Shown: piece by piece, positions 43,345 through 54,100 of the stretch
Numbering within the stretch: the stretch's first letter is position 1
How the letters are laid out: every line of letters starts with the position of its first letter
Assembly: GCA_964418605.1 (NCBI GenBank)
Contig: CAYQLY010000003.1
Location: 1-64,000 of the forward strand
Source: CAYQLY01 sp964418605
Lineage (GTDB): Bacteria > Bacteroidota > Bacteroidia > Cytophagales > Cyclobacteriaceae
Reading direction: 5' to 3'
DNA length: 64,000 nt
Position numbers and translations under genes: made by a program
Notes under the pieces: model-generated
The model's input: only the letters and a program-made list of their open reading frames with translations
What the model was told of the DNA's origin: nothing
Databases searched by the model: none

Positions 43345-44463
43345 ATGAAATCAACCATTCTACTTTTCACGATAATAGTAAGTATTTGTGTCGTTAGTTG
43401 TAATAAAACAGATAAGAAAGCACAATTAGAAAATCTCAAACAACAACAGCGCGCGTTAGCAGAAGAAATAAAAAAATTAGAAAAAGAACTTAACAGTGAC
43501 CCTACTGCTTCATCAAATGAAAAAATAAAAACAGTACAAATCACTACAGTTTCTCCAACTACTTTTAAACATTTTATAGAAACCCAAGGACTTGTGGAGA
43601 CAGATAATAATATTATGGTTAATCCAAAAATGGGTGGATTAGTAACCAATATCTATGTTCAAGTTGGAGATCAAGTCAAACAAGGTGATATTTTAGCACA
43701 AACAGAGTCAAGTGTGATTGAAAAAGGAATAGAGGAAGTAAAAACAGGATTAGAACTAGCTACAACTGTTTATCAAAAACAAAAAAACTTATGGGATCAA
43801 AAAATAGGCTCTGAAGTACAATACCTAACTGCAAAAAATAACAAAGAAGGTTTAGAGAATAAATTACGATCTCTACAAGCTCAATTAGCCATGACACAAA
43901 TTACCTCTCCTATTGATGGTGTTGTAGATGATATACTTATTAGAGTAGGCGAAGTAGCTGCTCCCGGATTTGGCGCTATTCGAGTTGTTAACTTTAATGG
44001 AATCAAAGTAACAGCCAACTTAGCTGATGCCTATATTGGATCAATAAAAAAAGGAGATGATGTACGTATAGCATTGCCAGATTTTGAAGACACCATTCAA
44101 GCGAGGGTCTCCTTTGTGAGCCAAGTGGTTAATCCAAGTAATAGAAATTTTTCTATAGAAACCAAATTAACCAAAAACGACAATCGCATTAAACCTAATA
44201 TGTTAGTTGTTGTAAACATCAACGATCAAACTAAACACAATGTGATTGTAATAGATGAAAACATTATTCAAAAAACAGAATTTGGAAAAACTGTCTTTAT
44301 TATTTCAAATGAAAATGGAAAAAAAATAGTTAAATCTAAAAATGTAAAAACAGGCCTACGCTATCAAGGCAAAGTAGAAATTACAGAAGGCTTGAAAGAA
44401 GGTGATCAGTTAATCACATTTGGATATAACGACTTAGAAGAAGGACAAGAGGTTCGTTATTAA
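43345..44463 (+). CDS. RND efflux periplasmic adaptor (MFP)
   Basis: A 372-residue membrane-fusion lipoprotein: signal ends in VVSC, followed by a Gln/Lys/Glu-rich coiled coil (QQQRALAEEIKKLEKEL). A lipoyl/barrel-sandwich domain (VNPKMGGLVTNIYVQVGDQV) and beta-barrel region (TANLADAYIGSIKKGDDVRI) follow, then the membrane-proximal domain. It links the inner-membrane pump and TolC. It sits 28 nt after the TolC-type gene and 36 nt before the pump gene. Confidence 0.93.
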   Translation: MKSTILLFTIIVSICVVSCNKTDKKAQLENLKQQQRALAEEIKKLEKELNSDPTASSNEKIKTVQITTVSPTTFKHFIETQGLVETDNNIMVNPKMGGLVTNIYVQVGDQVKQGDILAQTESSVIEKGIEEVKTGLELATTVYQKQKNLWDQKIGSEVQYLTAKNNKEGLENKLRSLQAQLAMTQITSPIDGVVDDILIRVGEVAAPGFGAIRVVNFNGIKVTANLADAYIGSIKKGDDVRIALPDFEDTIQARVSFVSQVVNPSNRNFSIETKLTKNDNRIKPNMLVVVNINDQTKHNVIVIDENIIQKTEFGKTVFIISNENGKKIVKSKNVKTGLRYQGKVEITEGLKEGDQLITFGYNDLEEGQEVRY

Positions 44464-44499
44464 AAAAAATAAAAAAATAAACCCGATTCTATATTAGCC

Positions 44500-47400
44500 A
44501 TGCAAAATAATTATAGCCAGAACGAAAAACACATCAAAGAGTTTAAAATTACGAATTGGTGTATTGAAAATAAAACAACCATTTATATTTTCACACTTAT
44601 CATCACACTTGCGGGATTAGTAACATACAATAATTTACCAAAAGAACGATTTCCAGATATTGTAATACCTACCGTATTTGTATCCACCATCTATCCCGGT
44701 ACAAGTCCTCAGGATGTAGAAAACTTAATTTCAAAACCAATTGAAAAACAACTTAAATCGGTTACAGGGATTAAAAAAATAACCAGCAATTCTATTCAGG
44801 ATTTTTCTGCTGTTGTTGTTGAATTTAATACAGGAATAGATGTAGCGCTCTGCAAGCAACGTGTTGCAGATGCGGTAGATAAAGCCAAAGCAGATCTTCC
44901 ACAGGATTTAGATAAAGATCCGATGGTTCAGGAAGTCAATTTCTCTGAATTCCCCATCATGAATATTAATATAGCAGGTGATTTTCCTATTGATAAGCTC
45001 AAGCAATATGCCGATGATCTCAAAGATGAGATGGAAGGTTTAAAAGAGATTACACGTGTCGACATTATTGGTGCACCTGAACGGGAAATTCAAATCAATG
45101 TCGACTTATACCGCATGCAGGCAGCTGGTATTTCATTTAGCGATATCCAAAATGCCATTGCTTACGAAAACATCAATATATCAGGCGGAGATTTAAATAT
45201 TGATAATGTACGTCGGACACTACGTGTAACAGGTGAGTTTAAAAAAATACAAGACATTGAAAATATTATTGTTAGATCAGGAACAGGGAATCCCGTATTT
45301 TTAAACACGATCGCTAAAGTAGAAGATAATTACAAAGAGAAACAAGACTACGCTCGACTTGATAATAAGACTGTTATAACATTAAATGTTATTAAAAGAG
45401 CCGGTGAAAATTTAATTAATGCTTCAGAAAAAATCGATAAGATTATTGAAAAAGCAAAAAAGGAAAAACGAATTCCTGAAAAACTACGCATTAGTATCAC
45501 CAATAATCAGGCTACAGATACAAAAATACAGCTCAATGACTTAATCAATAGTGTGGTAATCGGATTTGTGTTTGTTGTATTAGTACTGATGTTTTTTATG
45601 GGTACAACAAATGCCATCTTTGTAGGATTAGCGGTACCTCTCTCGGTATTAATTGCCTTTCTATTTATGCCATCTCTTGGCTACTCCTTAAACATCATTG
45701 TACTGTTTTCACTCTTACTAGGCTTAGGTATTGTTGTAGATGATGCGATTGTAGTTGTAGAAAATGCGCACCGTATTTATCATCTTGATCGAAATATAGA
45801 TTTAGCCAAAGCAACTAAGATGGCGGCAGGCGAAGTATTTCTTCCTGTGCTAACAGGAACTATCACAACAGTGGCTCCATTTTTTCCACTGCTATTTTGG
45901 CCAGGTATTGTAGGTGAGTTTATGAAGTATTTACCTGTAACACTTATATTGGTATTATTTGCTTCACTTTTTGTAGCGTACATTATCAATCCTGTATTTG
46001 TTGTATCTTTTATGAAACGGGATGACCACCGCCGAAAACCGGCAAAAAAATTACTCAAACCATCACTTATTTTAATGGCTATATCACTGCCTTTTTATTT
46101 AAGTGGCAATATTGGTTTAGGTAATCTAGCTATATTCTTTTTATTGTGTTATTTATTAAATTATTTTGCCTTTACTCCTCTTATTCATGCATTCCAAAGT
46201 AAGGTATTACCTCGATTCATGAAGAGTTATCGTAGACTATTGACTTATATGTCAGAAGGCCGAAGGCCGTTTTGGTTTTTGGGTGGAAGTCTTGGAGGAT
46301 TAGTACTTGCTATATTCATTACAGTTATTGCAAAAAATAAAGTAGTATTCTTCCCCAATGGTGAGCCAAAGTTTATTTACATCTACAATGTTATGCCTAT
46401 TGGAACAGATGCATCTGTAACAGACTCTGTAACAAAAATTATAGAAAAACGAGTTTATGAGGTAGTTGGAACCAATAACCCCATTGTAGAATCTGTTATT
46501 TCGAATGTGGGTATCGGTGCAGGAGATCCACGCAATCCAGATCGAACAGTAACACCTCACAAAAGTAAAGTTACTATTGCATTTGTAGAGTTTGCCAAAC
46601 GAAACGGCGCATCTACGGCTCAATATCTGGAAAAAATTCGCTCTAAAATGACAGGCATTGCGGGTGCAGAAATCTCCGTAGACAAAGAACAAAATGGCCC
46701 TCCTACCGGGAAGCCTATTGCTGTTGAAATTTCAGGAGAAGATTTCATGGAGCTCAACAATCTGAGCAAGCAAGTCAAACAATTAATCTCAAAATCAGGC
46801 ATTGAAGGAATTGAGGATTTGAGATCAGACCTACAACTCAACAAGCCGGAAATTAGTATTGATATTAATCGAGAAAAAGCTTCTCGCGAAGGTGTATCTA
46901 CGGCTCAAATTGCAATGGAAATTCGTACTGCTCTTTATGGACGAGAAGTATCTCAGTTTAGAGACAATAAAGATGAGTTCCCTATTATGGTTCGTCTCGA
47001 AGAAAAACACCGCAATACACTGGAGAGACTACTCAATCTCGAAATCACATTCCGTGATGCACGTGGAATGATCAGACATATTCCTCTTGCCTCTGTCGCA
47101 AAAGTAGACTACACAGCAACTTATAGTGTCATCAATCGAAAAAATCAGAAACGTATGGTAACACTCTCATCAAATGTGCTAGAAGGGTATAATGCCAATG
47201 AGATTGTAGCCAAGGTAAAAGAGGTTATAAAAGAAATAGATATGCCACCAGGGTATGATATTAAAATGGGAGGTGAACAAGAAGACCAAGCAGAAACAGC
47301 TAACTTCTTAGGATTTGCTTTCTTAGCTTCAATTGGATTAATCTTTATGGTATTAGTAACTCAATTTAATTCATTAAGTAAACCATTTATTATTTTCTTT

Positions 47401-47898
47401 ACTATTCTCCTAAGCTTCATTGGCGTACTACTCGGATTTAGCATTTTCGGCATGACTTATTCTATCGTAATGACAGGTGTTGGCATTGTAGCTCTAGCAG
47501 GAATTGTGGTAAAAAATGGGATTTTGCTAATCGAGTTTATTGAAGAGTTACGCAAACGAGGATACGATGTGAAACAAGCTGTAATTGAGGCAGGTGCTAC
47601 GCGTATCATTCCTGTACTACTCACAGCAGGAGCTACTGTACTTGGATTAATACCTCTTGCTTTTGGTATCAATATTAATTTTGCTACACTATTTAGCCAC
47701 TTTGATCCTGAGTTTTTTATGGGAGGAGAAAGTGAAGCCTTCTGGGGACCTTTAGCCTGGACTATCATCTTCGGTTTAACATTCTCTACATTTTTAACTT
47801 TAGTTATCGTACCAGCCATGTACTTGATTATCGATAAGATAAAACAAAGATGGAAGCGAAAAAATAATAAACTAACAGCTGAGTATCCTTCTGCGTAA
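44500..47898 (+). CDS. RND family efflux transporter permease
   Basis: A full-size 1132-residue RND pump that uses proton motive force. The proton-relay acid pair is D414/D415 in GIVVDDAIVVVENAHR, as in AcrB-type (HAE-1) pumps. Twelve helices and two large periplasmic loops are present (PxTSPQDVENLISKPIEKQLKSV in the first; PGYDIKMGGEQEDQAE in the second). It is larger than AcrB (1049) with an extension near residues 515-560. Probable substrates are hydrophobic drugs or bile-like compounds. A hairpin follows the stop. Confidence 0.93.
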   Translation: MQNNYSQNEKHIKEFKITNWCIENKTTIYIFTLIITLAGLVTYNNLPKERFPDIVIPTVFVSTIYPGTSPQDVENLISKPIEKQLKSVTGIKKITSNSIQDFSAVVVEFNTGIDVALCKQRVADAVDKAKADLPQDLDKDPMVQEVNFSEFPIMNINIAGDFPIDKLKQYADDLKDEMEGLKEITRVDIIGAPEREIQINVDLYRMQAAGISFSDIQNAIAYENINISGGDLNIDNVRRTLRVTGEFKKIQDIENIIVRSGTGNPVFLNTIAKVEDNYKEKQDYARLDNKTVITLNVIKRAGENLINASEKIDKIIEKAKKEKRIPEKLRISITNNQATDTKIQLNDLINSVVIGFVFVVLVLMFFMGTTNAIFVGLAVPLSVLIAFLFMPSLGYSLNIIVLFSLLLGLGIVVDDAIVVVENAHRIYHLDRNIDLAKATKMAAGEVFLPVLTGTITTVAPFFPLLFWPGIVGEFMKYLPVTLILVLFASLFVAYIINPVFVVSFMKRDDHRRKPAKKLLKPSLILMAISLPFYLSGNIGLGNLAIFFLLCYLLNYFAFTPLIHAFQSKVLPRFMKSYRRLLTYMSEGRRPFWFLGGSLGGLVLAIFITVIAKNKVVFFPNGEPKFIYIYNVMPIGTDASVTDSVTKIIEKRVYEVVGTNNPIVESVISNVGIGAGDPRNPDRTVTPHKSKVTIAFVEFAKRNGASTAQYLEKIRSKMTGIAGAEISVDKEQNGPPTGKPIAVEISGEDFMELNNLSKQVKQLISKSGIEGIEDLRSDLQLNKPEISIDINREKASREGVSTAQIAMEIRTALYGREVSQFRDNKDEFPIMVRLEEKHRNTLERLLNLEITFRDARGMIRHIPLASVAKVDYTATYSVINRKNQKRMVTLSSNVLEGYNANEIVAKVKEVIKEIDMPPGYDIKMGGEQEDQAETANFLGFAFLASIGLIFMVLVTQFNSLSKPFIIFFTILLSFIGVLLGFSIFGMTYSIVMTGVGIVALAGIVVKNGILLIEFIEELRKRGYDVKQAVIEAGATRIIPVLLTAGATVLGLIPLAFGININFATLFSHFDPEFFMGGESEAFWGPLAWTIIFGLTFSTFLTLVIVPAMYLIIDKIKQRWKRKNNKLTAEYPSA

Positions 47899-47907
47899 AC
47901 CTATTTT

Positions 47908-47947
47908 ATGATGGTATCTCTATTAATTTTATAAGAGATACCATCAT
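47908..47947 (+). terminator. Hairpin after the efflux operon
   Basis: ATGATGGTATCTCT (47908-47921) and AGAGATACCATCAT (47934-47947) are fully complementary over 14 bp with a 12-nt loop, 9 nt after the pump stop. The following sequence (CATCTAAAAATATCG) has no strong U-tract, so termination may be partial. Confidence 0.6.
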
Positions 47948-47966
47948 CATCTAAAAATATCGTTTC

Positions 47967-49241
47967 ATGAATAAAACAAGTATTTTAATACTAGCAACAA
48001 TTATCATATTAGCTATTGAAGCCTATATCTATTATGGAATAAAAGATATTATTAACTCATCATCATCTCTTAAACGATTAGCTCTTGGATTTTATATTTT
48101 TATCACACTCGCTTCTATTTTTATACTTTTGTTTTTTATAAAAACACCTTCGTATTCGGATACAAAACCTGATCAATATGCCAAAGCACGCACATTTATT
48201 CTTTCAGGCGTTTTCATTCACTACCTGTGTAAATTAGTTATAGCTCTATTCCTCATTTTAGATGATATCCGAAGAGCAGGAAAGTGGGCTATAGAAAAAA
48301 CATATTCATTATTCTCTAAATCAACCCAAATCATAGAATCGACACCTGATCTTTCGCGCTCTGATTTTTTAGTAAAGGCAGGATTAATTACTGCTGCTAT
48401 TCCTCTTGCGGTAACAACTTATGGGATTCTATCTGGAGCTCATGATTATCGAGTTCGAAAAAAAACAATTTATTTCCCCAATCTTCCTTCTGCTTTTGAT
48501 GGCATTACAGTTGGTCAGCTTTCAGACATTCATTCAGGAAGCTTTTTCAATAAACGTGCTGTACAAGGAGGTGTAGAACTTTTTCTGAGAGAAAAACCAG
48601 ATCTTATTTTATTCACAGGAGACCTTGTCAATAACTATGCAGATGAGGTCAACGATTATATTTCCATTTTCAATAAAGTAAAAGCTCCTCTTGGCGTTTA
48701 CTCTACATTAGGCAATCATGATTATGGCGACTATTCATCATGGCCTTCGGCAAAAGCAAAGTTAATCAACTTAAATAATCTCAAAAAAGCACATCAGTTA
48801 TTAGGCTGGAATTTACTCATTAATGAACATCGATGCATTGAACAAGAAGGAGAAAAAATAGCACTTCTAGGTGTAGAAAATTGGAGTGCTATCAAACGGT
48901 TTCCACGTTATGGTAAATTGTCTGATGCTTATGCAGGAGCAAAAGACATCCCATTTAAAATCCTTCTTTCTCATGACCCATCTCATTGGGATGCAGAAGT
49001 CAGACCTTTTTATTCAGATATCGACTTAACATGCGCAGGCCATACACATGGCTTTCAATTTGGAATAGAAATAGGAAATTTTAAATGGAGTCCAGCACAA
49101 TACTTATACAAACAATGGGCTGGATTGTATCAAGAAAAGAACCAGTATTTATATGTCAACCGAGGATTCGGCTACTTGGGTTACCCAGGTCGAATTGGTA
49201 TTCTCCCTGAGTTAACTTTACTTACACTCAAAAAAGGATAA
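47967..49241 (+). CDS. Membrane-anchored metallophosphoesterase
   Basis: A 424-residue protein with about four N-terminal hydrophobic segments and a C-terminal calcineurin-type domain. Metal-binding blocks are QLSDIHSG (D187, H189), FTGDLVN, LGNHDYG, LSHDPSHWD and CAGHTHGFQFG. It could cleave phosphoesters at the membrane, for example lipid-linked sugars, but the substrate is unknown. It is separated from the efflux operon by a hairpin and converges with a DUF6515-like gene. Confidence 0.9.
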   Translation: MNKTSILILATIIILAIEAYIYYGIKDIINSSSSLKRLALGFYIFITLASIFILLFFIKTPSYSDTKPDQYAKARTFILSGVFIHYLCKLVIALFLILDDIRRAGKWAIEKTYSLFSKSTQIIESTPDLSRSDFLVKAGLITAAIPLAVTTYGILSGAHDYRVRKKTIYFPNLPSAFDGITVGQLSDIHSGSFFNKRAVQGGVELFLREKPDLILFTGDLVNNYADEVNDYISIFNKVKAPLGVYSTLGNHDYGDYSSWPSAKAKLINLNNLKKAHQLLGWNLLINEHRCIEQEGEKIALLGVENWSAIKRFPRYGKLSDAYAGAKDIPFKILLSHDPSHWDAEVRPFYSDIDLTCAGHTHGFQFGIEIGNFKWSPAQYLYKQWAGLYQEKNQYLYVNRGFGYLGYPGRIGILPELTLLTLKKG

Positions 49242-49259
49242 ATAATATCTTAAATTCGT

Positions 49260-49850
49260 TTAATCATCAAGCTTTCCCACTACTTCATATTGAAGACCAT
49301 CTGCTACCACTATAGCTTTATATAACATGTTATCGTATTCATAATATTTTTTTCCATCAATAGTTATTTCTTCAACATTATCTTCTGGCAATTCCGAAAC
49401 AACAGTACCTACAACCGGCTCAACAACTTCATATTCATGCTCTATTTCTTTATAATATGCCCCCATATAATAGTAATGCGTAACCCCTCCCATAATTATC
49501 TTTTTATAACCCACTGGTATAATATTAATTCTTATACCTATTGGAGGAGCAATAAGTGTATAGACATCTCCAAAATAGCTATAATAATACCCCCCATGGT
49601 AATAATAATTTCTTTTTTTGAATAGAAAAGTTCTGTACCCCACTGGAAGAGTCTTTATTACCCTACCCCTTCTTTGCTTTACTATGACAACTTTATTCCT
49701 TGAAAATTTGTATACTTTAGCACTTTTTTTGCTCTTATGCACTACCACTTTTTTATGTTTAGAATAATGCTTTTGTGCAGTTAATTCAAGATTAAAGTTA
49801 AATAATAAAAACACTCCTAGAGCAGCTATGACTATACTTTTATTTTTCAT
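49260..49850 (-). CDS. DUF6515-like secreted protein
   Basis: A 196-residue exported protein (signal about 1-24) rich in Lys, Tyr and Val. Repeated segments of the form VGYRTFLFKKRNYYYHGGYYYS and VGYKKIIMGGVTHYYYMGAYYKE, with APPIGIRINIIP and EPVVGTVVSELPED, match the pattern I know as DUF6515. Function unknown; probably a periplasmic or surface protein. Transcription converges with the metallophosphoesterase gene and ends 18 nt from it. Confidence 0.75.
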   Translation of the reverse strand: MKNKSIVIAALGVFLLFNFNLELTAQKHYSKHKKVVVHKSKKSAKVYKFSRNKVVIVKQRRGRVIKTLPVGYRTFLFKKRNYYYHGGYYYSYFGDVYTLIAPPIGIRINIIPVGYKKIIMGGVTHYYYMGAYYKEIEHEYEVVEPVVGTVVSELPEDNVEEITIDGKKYYEYDNMLYKAIVVADGLQYEVVGKLDD

Positions 49851-49965
49851 ATTTATAATATTTTTCAGTTTAACGAAAAAAGATAAATAAGGTTATATAA
49901 CAAACTATCCATCTTAGTAAATAAAATAATCTAAGAGAATTTTATTTTGCTTTATTTTATTTTTT

Positions 49966-50982
49966 TTAAATCGTGGAATTTGATCTATTTTTAGTAATCG
50001 CACACGCTTTAAATATAGCTTCACGAAAAGAACTTTCATCTACAGTCCCTTTACCTGCCAAGCTATATGCAGTCCCGTGGTCTGGAGATGTGCGGACAAC
50101 TGGAAGACCTGCTGTATAATTAACTCCTGACTCAAATGCTAACGTTTTAAAAGGAATTAAACCTTGATCATGATACATTGCTAACACTGCATCGAACTTG
50201 GTATAATGGCCTGCTCCAAAAAAACCATCTGCCGAAAAAGGTCCCCAAGCCAATTTACCCTTATTTTTTAGTTGTTCCATCACAGGCTGAATAATAAGTT
50301 TTTCTTCCTCACCCAACAAGCCATCTTCTCCTGCATGTGGATTTAATCCTAGAATAGCTATTTTAGGTTTTACAATTCCAAAATCTTTTTTAAGAGATGA
50401 TTCTAAAACATTAAACTTAGTCAATAACAACTCTGTCGATAATGTATCTTTCACCTTAAATAATGGAATATGGCCGGTAACTAAACCTACTTTTAATTTC
50501 TCACTCACCAGCAACATTAAATAATCCTTAGCTCCAACAGCTTGAGCAATGTACTCTGTATGTCCGGGAAATGATTCACCCTCCTGCTGCATAGCCGACT
50601 TAGCTAAAGGGGCCGTAACGAGGCCATCAATAAGCTGCTGCTTAAGATGATCCACAGCCATCTTCAATGAGATCCATGCATACTTTCCAGATTCTGCTGT
50701 TGGTTTTCCAGGATTTACCTCAATATCTTCTTGCCAGCAATTAATTAAATTTATTTTTTTGGGATTAATTTCTTGCATTGATTTAATTTGAAGAAAATTA
50801 AATTCTTCTGATTCTAATATTTTTTTATACTTTAAAACCACACGAGCTGACCCATAAATAACAGGCGTACAGAACTTAGTAATCCGATTATCTACTAACG
50901 TTTTTACAATAAGCTCAGGCCCTACTCCATTAATGTCGCCTGTCGTAATTCCAATAATAGGTTTTTCTCTTCCTGCTTTCAT
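49966..50982 (-). CDS. pdxA: 4-hydroxythreonine-4-phosphate dehydrogenase
   Basis: A pyridoxal-phosphate biosynthesis enzyme. The ATG at 50982 (MKAGREKPIIGITTGDINGVGPE) is preferred; upstream in-frame starts would add up to ten residues and run into a promoter-like TACTTTTG (51019-51012, minus strand). Three metal-binding His segments are visible: FPGHTEYIAQ, LGLNPHAGEDG and AMYHDQGLIPFK. Length about 338 residues, normal. It is monocistronic and divergent from the A2M gene. Confidence 0.93.
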   Translation of the reverse strand: MKAGREKPIIGITTGDINGVGPELIVKTLVDNRITKFCTPVIYGSARVVLKYKKILESEEFNFLQIKSMQEINPKKINLINCWQEDIEVNPGKPTAESGKYAWISLKMAVDHLKQQLIDGLVTAPLAKSAMQQEGESFPGHTEYIAQAVGAKDYLMLLVSEKLKVGLVTGHIPLFKVKDTLSTELLLTKFNVLESSLKKDFGIVKPKIAILGLNPHAGEDGLLGEEEKLIIQPVMEQLKNKGKLAWGPFSADGFFGAGHYTKFDAVLAMYHDQGLIPFKTLAFESGVNYTAGLPVVRTSPDHGTAYSLAGKGTVDESSFREAIFKACAITKNRSNSTI

Positions 50983-51089
50983 AATCATGCAAAGATGGCT
51001 ATTTGAACTCACAAAAGTAGGAAATTACAGGAATTGTTATCTGTAAAAATATTTTTTTCAATTCTATGGAGAAAAAGATGAAATACAAC

Positions 51090-51097
51090 TAACTTTG
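51090..51097 (+). promoter_or_regulatory. -7-like element of the alpha-2-macroglobulin gene
   Basis: TAACTTTG matches TAnnTTTG, 49 nt before the ATG at 51147. It lies inside the region that an upstream start at 51099 would occupy, favouring the 51147 start. Confidence 0.45.
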
Positions 51098-51146
51098 TTT
51101 GAATTCAAACATCTTATCTTATATTATAAAAAAGCCCTTTAATCCT

Positions 51147-54100
51147 ATGTTAAAAAAATCAATCTATGTTCTTTATGCTACCTTAGCTATAGCATTTGTT
51201 TCTTGTACTAAAGGGAAACTATATGTCAAAGAAACCAACTGCAAAAATGAAATTGAAATGCAACAAAACTTAGTCTTTACATTCAATGAAGATCTTGTGC
51301 CTGATTCATTATTAAATCAATGGACAGATGTAGCCTATATCAAATTCACTCCAGAGGTTGCCGGAAAATTCAAATGGACTACTGCCCATGAGCTTACTTT
51401 CTCTCCTGCTACAGGATTTCTGCCAAGTACTGACTATCAAGTAGAAATTCTGAAAGAGGTGACAAAATACAGTACTAAAAAACTTTCTTTATCGGGAGAA
51501 CATACCTTTACATGTCACACACCTTACTTAACACTAGCCGGAGCAGACGCATACTGGGCAAAAAACACAAATGGAAGAATAGAGGCTCGGCTTGCTTTAA
51601 GCTTTAACTACAAAGTCAATAGTAATGATCTTTCAAATGTACTCGATATTGAAATAGATAATCAAAAAGTTAATTATGAGCTAAACAAACAATCAACCGA
51701 CGACCGAATAGATATTATCATTCCACAGCCTGTAGGTCAAAACTATGATAAGAAGAAAACAAAAATTAGTATTAAAAAAGGATTAAAACCAAACGAAGGA
51801 ATAACAGGTACTACTACTCCCATTGAATATGAGGCTCAACTTCCTGATAAGTCTGATTTTCGAATTCTTCAAATCACAAATGATTATGAAGGAGACTCAG
51901 GATATATTACGGTATACACCAACCAAACCGTAGATAGAAATACATTTCAAAAAAACATTATACTTTATCCAGAAATTAATTTTAAAACAGAATTAGTAGA
52001 TGGTGGCTTTATCATACGTGGTGATTTCAAATCAGCAGAAACCTATCAGCTAACAATCAAAAAAACACTAAAAGGTATTTTTGGTGGTTCCCTACCGAAT
52101 GATTACCAACAAGCCATTGCTTTTGGAGACATGGATCCAAGTATTCGATTTGCATCTAAGAGTGGATTATACTTAACCAGTAAAGGGGAAAAAAATGTCG
52201 GTATAAAAATTATTAACATACCAGAAGTTAAAGTAGAGGTTTATAAAATATATGAAAACAACCTGCTCGAATTTTTCCGACGAGGAGGCTACTCTTATTA
52301 CAATTACAGCGAAGAGAATTCCTACTATGACTATGGTTACGACTACAGCTATATCAACTATCCAGATTATGGCGACTTAGTATTCAGTAAATTATACGAC
52401 TATAAAGACATTCAAAAAAAAGAGGGCAACAGTATTTTACGTCTTCATTTTGATGAAATAGCCAAATGGAAAGGTGTATACGCTGTAGTTGTCTCTTCTA
52501 CAAAAGATTACTGGGTTAAAGCAACCAAAACCATAGCCATATCAGATATTGGACTTATTGCCAAAGAAGGAATTGATGATATTACTGTATTTGCAAATTC
52601 CATACTAAACACCAAATCTTTATCAGGAGTAGAGATCAGCTTGATCAGCTCAAACAATCAAGATATTTACCAAGCCACTACAAACAGTAAAGGTGTCGCT
52701 GAATTTAAAAATGTGAAAAAAAATGCACCTGGATTTTCTGTAAAAATGATAACAGCTAAACAAGGAAATGAGTTTAGCTTTATCCATTTCGACCAAAGCA
52801 GAACAACTGTATCAGAAGCTGATATTGATGGTATTATGGAAAATCAAACAGGATACCAAGCATTCATTTATGGTGATCGTAATATGTACCGCCCTGGTGA
52901 AACCATCTACCTCAACACCATCATTCGTGATCGCCAATGGAATAGTGCTGGAAAGATCCCAATCAAATTATCTGTATTAGCCCCTAATGGCAAGGAGTTT
53001 ACCTCTATAAAAGGAACACTCAATGAAGAAGGAGCTTTTGCAACCTCATTTACTGTGCCTGCCTCTTCTGTAACAGGAACATATACTGTGCAAGTCTATA
53101 CATCAAATGATATATATCTTAATTCAAAATACATTAGCGTGGAGGAGTTTATGCCTGATCGCATCAAAGTAAATACTACCCTATCTAAAGTAGAATTTAA
53201 ACCTGGAGAAGATGTAACGTTAAATGCAACAGCTCTTAACTTATTTGGCCCTCCTGCGCCTAACCGAAATTATGAAGTAGAACTTTCATTAAACGCAAGT
53301 TATTTTTATCCAAAAGGACTAGATAACTATAATTTCAACCTTACAAAAGTAGATCGTACATACACAAATGATTTACGTCAGGGTCAAACAGATGAGCAAG
53401 GGAAGCTGAATGAAGCTTTCTCTATTCCTGATGAATATGCCAATCGCGGAGTCATCGAAGGCACAATCTATACTACTGTATTTGATGAGACTGGAAGACC
53501 TGTGATACGTCGAAATACATTTGACATTTATACACAAAACGTATTCTACGGTATTAATCTTAACGATTATTACGTAGCCACTAATACACCTATCCAGGTT
53601 CCGGTTATCGCTGTAAATAAAACGGGAAAACCATTATTAAACACACCTGCTAAAATTCAACTGATTAACTATTCATGGCAGAATGTAATAGAAAAAGACT
53701 ATAATGGGAAACTACGTTACAGATCTGAGAAAAAAGAAGTTATCGTAGAGGAAAAATTACTTACCCTTAATGAAAAAGCAACAAGCTATGTTTTCACTCC
53801 TAAGATTTCGGGAGAATATGAGCTACGCATCATGCATCCAGATGCTGACGCTTATGTAAGTAATCATTTCTATGCTTACGGTTATGGCTCTACCTCTGCT
53901 ACATCATTTGAAGTAGATAAAGAAGGAGAAATATTAATTGAGCTTGATAAAGAAAAATACGAGGTAGGTGAAGAGGCAACTATTTTATTTAAAAATCCTT
54001 TCGCCGGAAAACTACTTGTTACGGTTGAGCGAAATAAGATATATGATTACTTCTATATTGATGCGGATAAAAAATCAGCGACATTAACTCTTCCTATAAA